From an uncultured Prevotellaceae bacterium (GTDB lineage Bacteria; Bacteroidota; Bacteroidia; Bacteroidales; Bacteroidaceae), in assembly GCA_937910905.1 (NCBI GenBank), contig CALEPV010000089.1, positions 1 to 27,299 on the forward strand: a DNA stretch of 27,299 bases, read 5' to 3'. Under the pieces are notes generated by a model that had not been told where the DNA came from, did no database searches, and was given only the letters and a program-made list of their open reading frames with translations. Shown one piece after another: positions 6,420 to 13,730 of the stretch; position 1 is the first letter of the stretch; each line of letters starts with the position of its first letter. The position numbers were made by a program, and so were the translations under genes.

Positions 6420-7868
6420 TCACTCCGTCAGCCAACGCTCCATAATGGTATACCTACGCGTGAGCCAGATGCCTGTGAGCCAGTGTATGAACCAGCGGTG
6501 CAGCGCAAAGCCAACTATGCCAATGGCGGCCATTATGATGTCGGCTTGCCATGTGGCCAGCAGGATGTACGATGCATAGTAGATGGCCAGCGGTATGAGT
6601 ATGACGAAAGAGTAGATGTTCAATCGCTTGTTGCCGCCTTGATAGTTGAAGAATGCCGATGAGAACAAGTCCATACGCGAGCTGTAGAGACAAGTGGGGA
6701 GCATCAGCAGCACGTAGAAGCCAGATGCAAACACAAAGCTTGCCAGCAGTGTGAAGATGTTCATGCCCAGCAGGAATACAGCGGGCATCAGCAGTATGGT
6801 CATAATGGTATTCAGTATTACGAAGAAGTAGTACTTGTTGCGCAGAATGGTTTCAATGGGCCATGGACGTGACCAGATACCGTGACAGTAGTTGGCTTCA
6901 ATGCCCAGACACCATTGACCAAGTATGATGCTTGGGAATGCAATACTGAGCAGCAACATACTGTTGAAGCCGAGGTCGCTGATGATTTCCGGGTTCTGCT
7001 GCAAGTAGCCGTTGAGCAGGAAGATAACAGCTATTACAATCACTGAAGTGCGCATACGTTTGCTGCGCAGCACGCTGACCCATTCCATTGACATCAGCGA
7101 CACCTTGCCCCAATTGTGCACATGTCTGCTCGAACTGCTTTCTTCATTGTAGTTGCGCATACGGTTGAAGTAGGCATATAGTGCCCACAGAGCCAATGCC
7201 ATGACAGCAATGGATACTCCTAATGCGATGAGCAGGCTTTCGGCGTGCAGCTCCAAGGGCGCGGTATCAGCATGTCGGCTGGCACGGAGGTGGGGTAGGA
7301 GAGCTAATGCAGCAGTTGCCACCGTTGAGGCATAAGTTATAAATAGGTATACTAGATAGCCGAAGATGATGGGCAAGGTATACCTATTGCCTGGCGCACG
7401 TCGCCAGCAGCATACTACCAGCGAGTTGACCAGCGACAGCATCAGCACAACAAGAAACGACAGCAGTGCCGCAAGCCATCCCATGCCAAACAGGCATATC
7501 AGCACGATGTAACATGCCGGCATCATCCATGTGAGCCCGCTTAGCAACTGCGACAGTACTACAAAACGGCTCCATGTGTGCCGCGGCATGGGACGTGTGC
7601 GCAGGGAGTCGTCCATCTCGACAGGGTCGCGATGCCAGAATATCTTCAGCATCAAATCAGGTACAATGAAGGACACTGCGATGATGGGAGCCAGATAGTC
7701 GAAGAAGTGGGCGTTGCCCAAACGAGCCAGTTGTTCGTGAGCTTCTACCCACACAGCTATGGCCATCATTACCACAAGTGCTAGAAGATAGAGCGTTATG
7801 AAGATACTTTGCCAGTGGAAGTCGCGCCTCTTCTGCACGAACCACATACGGAATAAGAGTTTCAACAT
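6420..7868 (-). CDS. ABC transporter permease, DUF5687-like
   Basis: A 482-residue integral membrane protein with roughly ten to twelve hydrophobic helices. The N terminus MLKLLFRMWFVQKRRDFHWQ is a short amphipathic cytoplasmic stretch followed by the first helix. I place it in the DUF5687 family, which Bacteroidetes encode next to a single ABC ATPase; the ATPase follows 37 bp downstream here. The frame stays open to 8015, but the -7 box at 7895-7902 lies inside that extension, so ATG 7868 is chosen and leaves a leader of about 22 bases. It is the first gene of the minus-strand series and is divergent from the efflux operon. Substrate unknown. Confidence 0.85.
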   Translation of the reverse strand: MLKLLFRMWFVQKRRDFHWQSIFITLYLLALVVMMAIAVWVEAHEQLARLGNAHFFDYLAPIIAVSFIVPDLMLKIFWHRDPVEMDDSLRTRPMPRHTWSRFVVLSQLLSGLTWMMPACYIVLICLFGMGWLAALLSFLVVLMLSLVNSLVVCCWRRAPGNRYTLPIIFGYLVYLFITYASTVATAALALLPHLRASRHADTAPLELHAESLLIALGVSIAVMALALWALYAYFNRMRNYNEESSSSRHVHNWGKVSLMSMEWVSVLRSKRMRTSVIVIAVIFLLNGYLQQNPEIISDLGFNSMLLLSIAFPSIILGQWCLGIEANYCHGIWSRPWPIETILRNKYYFFVILNTIMTILLMPAVFLLGMNIFTLLASFVFASGFYVLLMLPTCLYSSRMDLFSSAFFNYQGGNKRLNIYSFVILIPLAIYYASYILLATWQADIIMAAIGIVGFALHRWFIHWLTGIWLTRRYTIMERWLTE

Positions 7869-7894
7869 TAGTGTAGGGCCTGTAGATTTCGCCA

Positions 7895-7902
7895 CAAAGT
7901 TA
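7895..7902 (-). promoter_or_regulatory. -7 box (TAACTTTG) for the ABC/sigma-factor series
   Basis: The minus strand reads TAACTTTG, matching TAnnTTTG, about 27 bp before the permease ATG at 7868. A -33 box is not obvious. It is the likely promoter for the permease, ATPase and sigma factor genes and decides the permease start. Confidence 0.6.
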
Positions 7903-7978
7903 GGCATAAAATAGTTAAACGACCTTAATGCAAATAAACTTTCTGTGATTTTATGGGTCGTTGTATGAGAATAACTCC

Positions 7979-7986
7979 TACCTTTG
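7979..7986 (+). promoter_or_regulatory. -7 box (TACCTTTG) for the efflux operon
   Basis: TACCTTTG matches the consensus exactly, 38 bp before the TolC-like start. A TTG at 7961-7963 could be an imperfectly spaced -33 element. Together with the minus-strand box at 7895-7902 it forms a divergent promoter pair 76 bp apart, so one regulator could touch both operons. Confidence 0.65.
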
Positions 7987-8024
7987 CGAAGATATAACGC
8001 GAAAAACAAACACATATATAACAG

Positions 8025-9365
8025 ATGAGAAACATCGCAATCCTATTATTCTTACTAGCCGTGGGCACGGCTGTGCCCATCTGTGCGCAGAACGTCTGGA
8101 CACTGGACCAGTGCCTGCAGTATGCCGCAGAGCACAACATCCAGGTGCAAAAGAGTCGTATCAGTGAGCAGGAAGCAGAACAATCATTGCTTCAGGCCAA
8201 GGCAGCACTCTTTCCGAGCCTCTCTGCATCAATGAGCCAGACCGTAGGCTATCGTCCATTTCAAGAGGCTACAGTCATGGTGCAGAACGGCATGGCAACA
8301 TCAACGAACAACAAGGTGACAGAGAATGGCTCATACGGTCTGAATGCCAACTGGACAGTTTGGGACGGAGGCATCAACCGCAAGACAGTGGAGGCGCAGC
8401 AGTTGCAGACACGTATTGCCGAGACAACGACGGCTCAGAGCCTCAACAGCATTCAGGAGCAAATTGCGCAGCTATATGTCCAGGTGCTATATACCATTGA
8501 GGCACAGCGTGTCAACGAGCAGCTGGCAGAGACAGCGCGCCAGCAGCTGAGCCGTGCGCAGGAGCGCTACAATGTGGGTGACCTGTCCAAGGCCGATGTC
8601 GCACAGCTTGAATCACAGCTGGCTCAGGCAGAGTACGATGTGGTGAATAGTGAGACCCAAGTGGCATCGTACAAGCGCCAGCTGAAGGAGCTGCTTCAGC
8701 TCAATATCAACGAGCTTTTTGACATCGCAGAGGCTGAATTGGATGATGCCGTGGCACTCAACCCTGTGCCAAACAAGGCTGACATCTACGAGGCAGCACT
8801 GCTCACTCGTCCGGAAATACAAGCTGCACAGCTGCAGGCTGATGCAGCCAACCTGCAACTCGACATTGCCCGTCGCGGTTACTATCCCTCTGTAGGTATT
8901 AATGCAGGTGTGGGCGACAGCCACTACAGCGCCTCATACGACAGCTACGGCACTCAGCTCAAGCAGAACTTGAATGCCAGTATTGGGTTGAGCGTGAGTG
9001 TGCCAATCTTTGACAACCGCCGCAATAAGACCAACGTAGAGAAGGCTAAGTTGCAGCAGACCACTGCCGCACTCGACATTCAGGACAAGCAGGTGGCTCT
9101 GGGTAGCACCATAGAGAATCTGTGGCTGCAGGCTACATCGGCTCAGCAGCGTTTCATAGCTGCGCGTACAGCTGTGCAGAGCCAGGAGACCAACTACGAG
9201 CTGATCAACGAGCAGTTCCGTTCCGGGCTGAAGAATATAGTGGACTTGCTGCAGGCACGCGATGCCTTGCTGCAGGCACAGCAGAACAAACTGCAAAGCA
9301 AATACACAACAATACTGAATGTCCAGCTACTCCACTTCTATGAGGGCGGACAGATTAGTCTGTAA
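8025..9365 (+). CDS. TolC-like outer-membrane efflux protein
   Basis: A 446-residue outer-membrane channel of tripartite efflux. A signal peptide (MRNIAILLFLLAVGTAVPICA, cleaved before QNVWTL) is followed by two outer-membrane efflux protein repeats. Repeat one starts WTLDQCLQYAAEHNIQVQ and contains the coiled-coil AETARQQLSRAQERYNVGDL. Repeat two has LLTRPEIQAAQLQADAANLQ, the barrel strand VSVPIFDNRRNKTNVEKAK and NEQFRSGLKNIVDLLQARD. Length and internal duplication fit the family. It is the first gene of an adaptor/MacB operon, the usual Bacteroidetes order, and exports together with those proteins. Confidence 0.94.
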   Translation: MRNIAILLFLLAVGTAVPICAQNVWTLDQCLQYAAEHNIQVQKSRISEQEAEQSLLQAKAALFPSLSASMSQTVGYRPFQEATVMVQNGMATSTNNKVTENGSYGLNANWTVWDGGINRKTVEAQQLQTRIAETTTAQSLNSIQEQIAQLYVQVLYTIEAQRVNEQLAETARQQLSRAQERYNVGDLSKADVAQLESQLAQAEYDVVNSETQVASYKRQLKELLQLNINELFDIAEAELDDAVALNPVPNKADIYEAALLTRPEIQAAQLQADAANLQLDIARRGYYPSVGINAGVGDSHYSASYDSYGTQLKQNLNASIGLSVSVPIFDNRRNKTNVEKAKLQQTTAALDIQDKQVALGSTIENLWLQATSAQQRFIAARTAVQSQETNYELINEQFRSGLKNIVDLLQARDALLQAQQNKLQSKYTTILNVQLLHFYEGGQISL

Positions 9366-9377
9366 GAAAGAGTCTGC

Positions 9378-9415
9378 ATTCAACTTTCAACAACTTTCAA
9401 CTCTCAACTCTCAAC
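9378..9415. repeat. Heptamer tandem array (TTTCAAC/TCTCAAC x5)
   Basis: ATTCAAC, TTTCAAC, a 3-bp slip (AAC), TTTCAAC, TCTCAAC and TCTCAAC follow one another in the 68-bp gap between the TolC-like and adaptor genes. The TCTCAAC word (complement GTTGAGA) is the same one that flanks the insertion in guaA. Confidence 0.7.
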
Positions 9416-9433
9416 TAACAACTCCCATTTATA

Positions 9434-10594
9434 ATGAAAAAGATATCATCCATAGCAGGTATAGTCGCAGTGGTACTGGCTCTTGCGGCTTGCTCTTCGA
9501 AACAAGAGACTACGTATGAAACCGCAATAGTTGAGCGGGGTAATATATCAACATCTGTTACCGCCACAGGTACTATTGAACCTGTGACGAGTGTAGAGGT
9601 CGGCACACAGGTGAGTGGTATTGTAAGTCACATCTATGTTGACTACAACAGTGTTGTGACAGCCGGGCAGATTATAGCTGAGCTCGACAAGACCAACCTT
9701 ATAAGCGAGCTGGAAACCAGTCGCGCAAACCTAACGAGTGCAGAGAGCAATCTTCAGTATCAGAAGGCCAACTACGACAGATACAAGCAGCTCTACGACA
9801 AGGGCCTCATCTCAGCCAATGACTATGAACAGGCACGACTGAGCTACGTGCAGGCACAGCAGCAAGTGACTACGGCCTGGCAGAGCGTGAAACGTGCTGA
9901 GACCAATCTTGGATATGCTACCATCACATCGCCTATCAATGGTGTGGTGCTCTCCAAGGCGGTTGAGGAAGGCCAGACAGTGGCAGCTTCGTTCTCTACG
10001 CCAACACTGTTCACCATCGCTCAGGACCTGACAGACATGCGTGTTATTGCCGACATCGATGAGGCCGACATAGGTGATGTGCGCGACGGACAGCGTGTGA
10101 CATTCACCGTTGATGCATTTCCGGATGATGTGTTCGAGGGCAACGTGACACAGGTGCGCCAGCAGCCAACTACGGAAAGCAATGTCGTGACCTACGAGGT
10201 GGTTATCTCCGCACCCAATACTGATCTGAAGCTCAAACCAGGTCTGACGGCTAACGTTACAATCTTTACCCTCGAGAAGAATAATGTACTAACCGTGCCG
10301 GCTAAGGCCCTGCGCTTTTCGCCCAGCGAAGCTCTCATGGCTGAGGACGAGACAATCACAGATTGCGAAGGCCGCAACAAGCTGTGGGTCAAGAAGGGAA
10401 AGGAGTTCAAGGCTATACCTGTTGAGATTGGTGTGACCAATGGCAATTTGACTGAGATAATCAGCGGTGTCGATGCTGGTACAGAGGTGCTGGCAGACAT
10501 CGTATTCGGTGAGGTAGAGGAGGAGAGCGCACAGGGCAATAGCAATCCATTCATGCCTCAGCCGAAAAATAACAACAAGGATAAGAAGAAGTAA
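9434..10594 (+). CDS. MacA/HlyD-type periplasmic adaptor lipoprotein
   Basis: A 386-residue membrane-fusion protein. The lipobox LALAAC gives lipidation at about Cys20. The order is the standard one: a barrel-sandwich half (VSGIVSHIYVDYNSVVTAGQ), a helical hairpin (about 80-160, ANLTSAESNLQYQKANYDRYK to QQQVTTAWQSVKRAETNL), the second lipoyl half (ITSPINGVVLSKAVEEGQTV), the beta-barrel and a membrane-proximal domain. The C terminus is a short charged tail (PQPKNNNKDKKK). It bridges the TolC-like channel and the MacB-type permease. It starts 68 bp after the TolC-like stop and ends two bases before the ATPase gene. Confidence 0.93.
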   Translation: MKKISSIAGIVAVVLALAACSSKQETTYETAIVERGNISTSVTATGTIEPVTSVEVGTQVSGIVSHIYVDYNSVVTAGQIIAELDKTNLISELETSRANLTSAESNLQYQKANYDRYKQLYDKGLISANDYEQARLSYVQAQQQVTTAWQSVKRAETNLGYATITSPINGVVLSKAVEEGQTVAASFSTPTLFTIAQDLTDMRVIADIDEADIGDVRDGQRVTFTVDAFPDDVFEGNVTQVRQQPTTESNVVTYEVVISAPNTDLKLKPGLTANVTIFTLEKNNVLTVPAKALRFSPSEALMAEDETITDCEGRNKLWVKKGKEFKAIPVEIGVTNGNLTEIISGVDAGTEVLADIVFGEVEEESAQGNSNPFMPQPKNNNKDKKK

Positions 10595-10596
10595 AT

Positions 10597-11346
10597 ATGG
10601 ATAAGAAGGTCGTCATTGAGCTTCAGAATGTGAAGCGCGACTTCCAGGTTGGCTCCGAGACCGTTCATGCCCTGCGTGGTGTATCGTTCAAGATATACGA
10701 AGGCGAGTTCGTCACCATCATGGGCACATCAGGTAGCGGCAAGAGCACACTGCTCAACCAGCTGGGATGTCTGGATACTCCCACCAGCGGAGAGTATCTG
10801 CTCGATGGAATACCCATCCGCTCCATGCGACGTAGCCAGCGTGCGCGGCTACGCAATCGCAAGATTGGCTTCGTGTTCCAGAACTACAATCTTCTGGCTA
10901 AGACTACGGCTGTGGAGAATGTGGAGCTGCCGTTGATGTACAACAGCGCCTACGGCTCTCATCAGCGTCGCGAAGCGGCTATACAAGCTCTCGAAGCCGT
11001 GGGTTTGGGCAACCGTCTTGATCACAAGAGCAACCAGATGTCGGGTGGGCAGATGCAGCGTGTGGCTATAGCCCGTGCCCTGGTCAACAACCCTGCCGTA
11101 ATCCTTGCCGATGAAGCTACGGGTAACCTAGACACCCGCACCAGCTTCGAAGTGCTTGTGCTCTTCCAGCAACTACATGCTCAGGGGCGCACCATCATCT
11201 TCGTGACCCACAATCCTGAAATCGCACAGTACAGCTCGCGCAACATTGTGCTACGCGATGGCAAGATACGCGAGGACACAATCAACAACAATATCCTTTC
11301 TGCTGCCGATGCCCTTGCAGCTCTGCCGGCACCGCAGGATGATTAG
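10597..11346 (+). CDS. MacB-type ABC transporter ATPase (LolD-like)
   Basis: A 249-residue ATPase of the LolD/MacB group. Walker A is GTSGSGKST at 43-51, the Q-loop lies in GFVFQNYNLL (91-100), the signature is SGGQMQR at 149-155, Walker B plus D-loop is VILADEATGNLD ending at 179, and the switch histidine is H205 (FVTHNPE). Here ATPase and permease are separate proteins, unlike enterobacterial MacB where they are fused. It starts two bases after the adaptor stop and its TAG overlaps the earliest possible permease start by one base, so the three genes are translationally close. Confidence 0.95.
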   Translation: MDKKVVIELQNVKRDFQVGSETVHALRGVSFKIYEGEFVTIMGTSGSGKSTLLNQLGCLDTPTSGEYLLDGIPIRSMRRSQRARLRNRKIGFVFQNYNLLAKTTAVENVELPLMYNSAYGSHQRREAAIQALEAVGLGNRLDHKSNQMSGGQMQRVAIARALVNNPAVILADEATGNLDTRTSFEVLVLFQQLHAQGRTIIFVTHNPEIAQYSSRNIVLRDGKIREDTINNNILSAADALAALPAPQDD

Positions 11347-11369
11347 TGGACTTTAGCCCTCAAATTACT

Positions 11370-12590
11370 ATGAGTTTCTCAAATCTACTGAAAGTGGCTT
11401 TCAAAGCCATACTCAACAATAAGGCACGTTCCTTCCTTTCGATGCTGGGTATTATCATTGGCGTAGCAGCTGTTATAGTGATGATGGCCATAGGTCAGGG
11501 TTCCAAGGAGAGTGTCCGCAAGGAACTGTCCACCTGGGGCACCAATCTGCTCACCATTCGTCCTGGTGCCGATATGCGTGGCGGCGTGCGTCAAGACCCG
11601 TCTGCTATGCAGACACTCAAGATGGCAGACTATCAAAGCATCCTGTCAGAGGCCAAGTTCGTGACAAAGGTCAGCCCGGAGGTTACCGCATCGGGGCAGG
11701 CTATCAACGGTGCCAACAATACCACCACCAGCTGCTATGGCGAAAGCCCTGACTATCTCAGCATTAAGCAGTGGACTATACAGGAAGGCACTTGCTTCAC
11801 CGAGGAGGACGTGAAGAAGAGTGCAAAGGTATGTGTGGTGGGTAAGACCATCGTTGACGAGCTCTTCTCTGAGGGGCAGGACCCGATAGGTAAGACCATA
11901 CGTTTCAAGAGTATCCCGTTCCGCATTGTGGGTGTGCTCAAAAGCAAGGGCTACAACAGCTGGGGCATGGACCAGGACAACCTCATTATAGCCCCGTACA
12001 CCACAGTGATGAAGCGCATAGCAGCACAGACATTCTTCTCAAGCATTGTGTGCTCCGCAGTCACAGAAGACCTGTCGGATGCAGCCATAGAGGACCTCAC
12101 AGCCATACTACGCCGCAACCATAAGCTCAAGGACGAAGCCGATGATGACTTCACCATTCGCTCCCAGCAGGAGATGATGGAGACTATGTCGTCAACAATG
12201 GACACCATCACCATAATCCTCGTTGTCGCTGCCGGCTTCTCACTGCTTGTGGCAGGTATAGGCATTATGAACATCATGCTTGTGAGTGTCACAGAGCGTA
12301 CCAAGGAGATAGGCCTGCGCATGAGTGTCGGTGCACGTGGTCTCGACATTAGCAATCAGTTCCTTATCGAGTCAGTGGCTATCAGCCTCACAGGAGGACT
12401 GCTGGGTGTGGCTCTCGGAGGACTGCTCACGTACTTATGCAACACCGTTGTGGGCTATCCAGCCGTCATACCTATGTGGAGCGTGTTCCTTAGCTTCGCT
12501 GTGTGTACCATCATCGGTGTAGGCTTCGGCTACATACCTGCACAGAAAGCAGCCCGCATGGACCCCATTGAGGCGATTAGGTACGAATGA
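11370..12590 (+). CDS. MacB/FtsX-family ABC transporter permease
   Basis: A 406-residue inner-membrane permease with the MacB topology: one N-terminal helix (FLSMLGIIIGVAAVIVMMAI, about 21-40), a large periplasmic MacB_PCD domain (about 50-260), then three C-terminal helices of the FtsX domain including SLLVAGIGIMNIMLVSVTERTKEIG. The ATG at 11370 gives MSFSNLLKVAFKAILNNKARS, the usual N terminus; a GTG at 11346 that overlaps the ATPase stop by one base would add eight residues and is less likely. Such systems export drugs, peptides or lipoproteins; the substrate is unknown. Confidence 0.94.
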   Translation: MSFSNLLKVAFKAILNNKARSFLSMLGIIIGVAAVIVMMAIGQGSKESVRKELSTWGTNLLTIRPGADMRGGVRQDPSAMQTLKMADYQSILSEAKFVTKVSPEVTASGQAINGANNTTTSCYGESPDYLSIKQWTIQEGTCFTEEDVKKSAKVCVVGKTIVDELFSEGQDPIGKTIRFKSIPFRIVGVLKSKGYNSWGMDQDNLIIAPYTTVMKRIAAQTFFSSIVCSAVTEDLSDAAIEDLTAILRRNHKLKDEADDDFTIRSQQEMMETMSSTMDTITIILVVAAGFSLLVAGIGIMNIMLVSVTERTKEIGLRMSVGARGLDISNQFLIESVAISLTGGLLGVALGGLLTYLCNTVVGYPAVIPMWSVFLSFAVCTIIGVGFGYIPAQKAARMDPIEAIRYE

Positions 12591-12605
12591 TGAATGATGA
12601 ATGAC
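12585..12605. repeat. Heptamer tandem array (GAATGAT/GAATGAT/GAATGAC)
   Basis: Three 7-bp units begin inside the last codon of the permease gene, so the array itself supplies the stop codon (GAA-TGA). A decayed fourth unit (GAATATA) follows. Confidence 0.6.
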
Positions 12606-12636
12606 GAATATAAGTAACCATAACTATAAGAACACA

Positions 12637-13269
12637 ATGAACAAGCATTTCCGCTTACTAGCATTCTTGCATGTTTTCTTTTTTATATTCTTTTGCTTGT
12701 CAGCTCATGCGGGCAATGAGGACCCAAAGTATCTCGCCGGTGCAGTACCTGAGAAGGATGGGGTAGTGACATTCACACAGACATTCACGGTGCCGGGCAA
12801 GAGTCAGGCAGATGTCTATTCTGTCATGGATGCATTTGTCAAACAGCTTGTGGCCGATGGTCAGCAGGGCCTGCGTACACGTCTCGTCAGCGAGGATGCT
12901 GGTAGCGGCGAGGTGGTGGCTAAGGTCGAGGAGATTATGACTTTCAAGAAGAAGTTCCTCAACTGGGATCACACGCTGTTCCGCTATCTCATTTCAGCAC
13001 AGTGTGATTCGGATAGCCGTGTCACTCTCACAGTGACTCAGATCAGCTACTATTACGGCTTCGATCAGGAAGGCAACGGCGGTGAGAACTATCATGCCGA
13101 GGAATGGATCACAGACCGTGAGGCCATCAACAAGGCTGGCACCAAGCTCTATCCCCGCAGTGGCAAGTTCCGTCGCAAGACTATAGATCGCATAGGCGAA
13201 ATCTTTGCAGGTGCTCGTGCCGCTTTCGAGCAGCCGCAGCAGCACACATCTGCCACCGTGCTTGAATAA
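12637..13269 (+). CDS. DUF4468 domain exported protein
   Basis: A 210-residue protein with a signal peptide (MNKHFRLLAFLHVFFFIFFCLSAHA) and a soluble domain I assign to DUF4468, a TBP-like fold common in Bacteroidetes envelope proteins: VVTFTQTFTVPGKSQADVYSVM at the start, a beta-rich centre, and a C-terminal helix IDRIGEIFAGARAAFE. ATG 12637 is chosen because it places the signal peptide at the N terminus; an ATG at 12601 would add twelve residues encoded by repeat sequence. It lies 46 bp after the permease and is probably read with the efflux operon, though the function is unknown. Confidence 0.8.
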   Translation: MNKHFRLLAFLHVFFFIFFCLSAHAGNEDPKYLAGAVPEKDGVVTFTQTFTVPGKSQADVYSVMDAFVKQLVADGQQGLRTRLVSEDAGSGEVVAKVEEIMTFKKKFLNWDHTLFRYLISAQCDSDSRVTLTVTQISYYYGFDQEGNGGENYHAEEWITDREAINKAGTKLYPRSGKFRRKTIDRIGEIFAGARAAFEQPQQHTSATVLE

Positions 13270-13289
13270 TCTGCCGTTTGTCTTGCTAT

Positions 13290-13585
13290 TTTTGTTCTGG
13301 ATTACAGCAGTGCGCATCACTGCATCCTGCCAGTCGGTGCCGCTGCCCAGAGATGTTATCTGCTCATCGGTGTAGCCTGTGCGGTTGCCCCAGGCGGTCT
13401 TCGACTGTGTGGCCCACTCGCGGGAACACCTCGGAGCTCACCTTTGCCACAGAGCCCGTCAGGTGTGTGCGCTTCTGTGTGCCGTAGCCCACCACCACTA
13501 CCTCCTCTATATCCTGCTCGCCATCAACCTCCAAGTCGCCATCGTCCTCGGTGTCGCCGTAGGCAAGTGGCAAACGCAGCCGCAC
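13290..13585 (-). pseudogene. Remnant of a SusC/RagA-type TonB-dependent receptor
   Basis: Two receptor pieces lie in different minus-strand frames. From 13585 to about 13424 the frame reads DIEEVVVVGYGTQKRTHLTG and SVAKVSSEVF, the start of a SusC plug domain. From about 13420 to 13294 the neighbouring frame reads WATQSKTAWGNRTGYTDEQI and GTDWQDAVMRTAVIQN, which lies after the plug domain in intact receptors. Roughly 150 residues between them are missing, and the remaining ~800 residues are absent. This is a deletion-plus-frameshift relic rather than a working gene. No SusD partner is present. Confidence 0.75.
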
Positions 13586-13617
13586 GAAATACCGAGTTTA
13601 GGGTATTTCGTGCGGCT
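13578..13617. repeat. Perfect 16-bp stem, 8-base loop inverted repeat
   Basis: AGCCGCACGAAATACC at 13578-13593 is followed by an 8-base loop and its exact complement at 13602-13617. There is no T-tract after it on either strand, so it is not a typical intrinsic terminator. It abuts the receptor remnant and lies between convergent genes (DUF4468 plus strand, porin minus strand), so it may act as a bidirectional RNA end or be a dispersed palindromic repeat. Confidence 0.7.
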
Positions 13618-13670
13618 GATATGGTGACACACTGAATGTCGGCCGTGTCAGGCTTTTGTGTTCTGTTTGT

Positions 13671-13729
13671 CCCCCCCCTTGGGGGGATCATCGGGGGGCC
13701 TGCCTCCCCCTCCGAGGGACCATTGGGGG
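13671..13729. repeat. C-run/G-run rich spacer after the porin gene
   Basis: The spacer holds CCCCCCCC-tt-GGGGGG (13671-13686), another G6 run at 13693-13698, a C5 run and a final G5 run directly before the porin stop codon on the minus strand. The first part can fold as a strong hairpin and may terminate the porin transcript. The remaining 13618-13670 shows nothing recognisable. Confidence 0.5.
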
Positions 13730-13730
13730 C

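Noticed and set aside
7869..8015. Longer N terminus of the DUF5687-like permease
   Set aside because: The extension contains the -7 box on the same strand and reads as non-membrane, low-quality protein; ATG 7868 gives the family-like start.
11346..11369. Permease start at GTG 11346 overlapping the ATPase stop
   Set aside because: The eight extra residues do not resemble the conserved MacB N terminus, which begins cleanly at ATG 11370.
13671..13729. G-quadruplex regulatory element
   Set aside because: G-runs are present but separated by long C-rich loops that would rather form duplex hairpins; a quadruplex cannot be supported from sequence alone.
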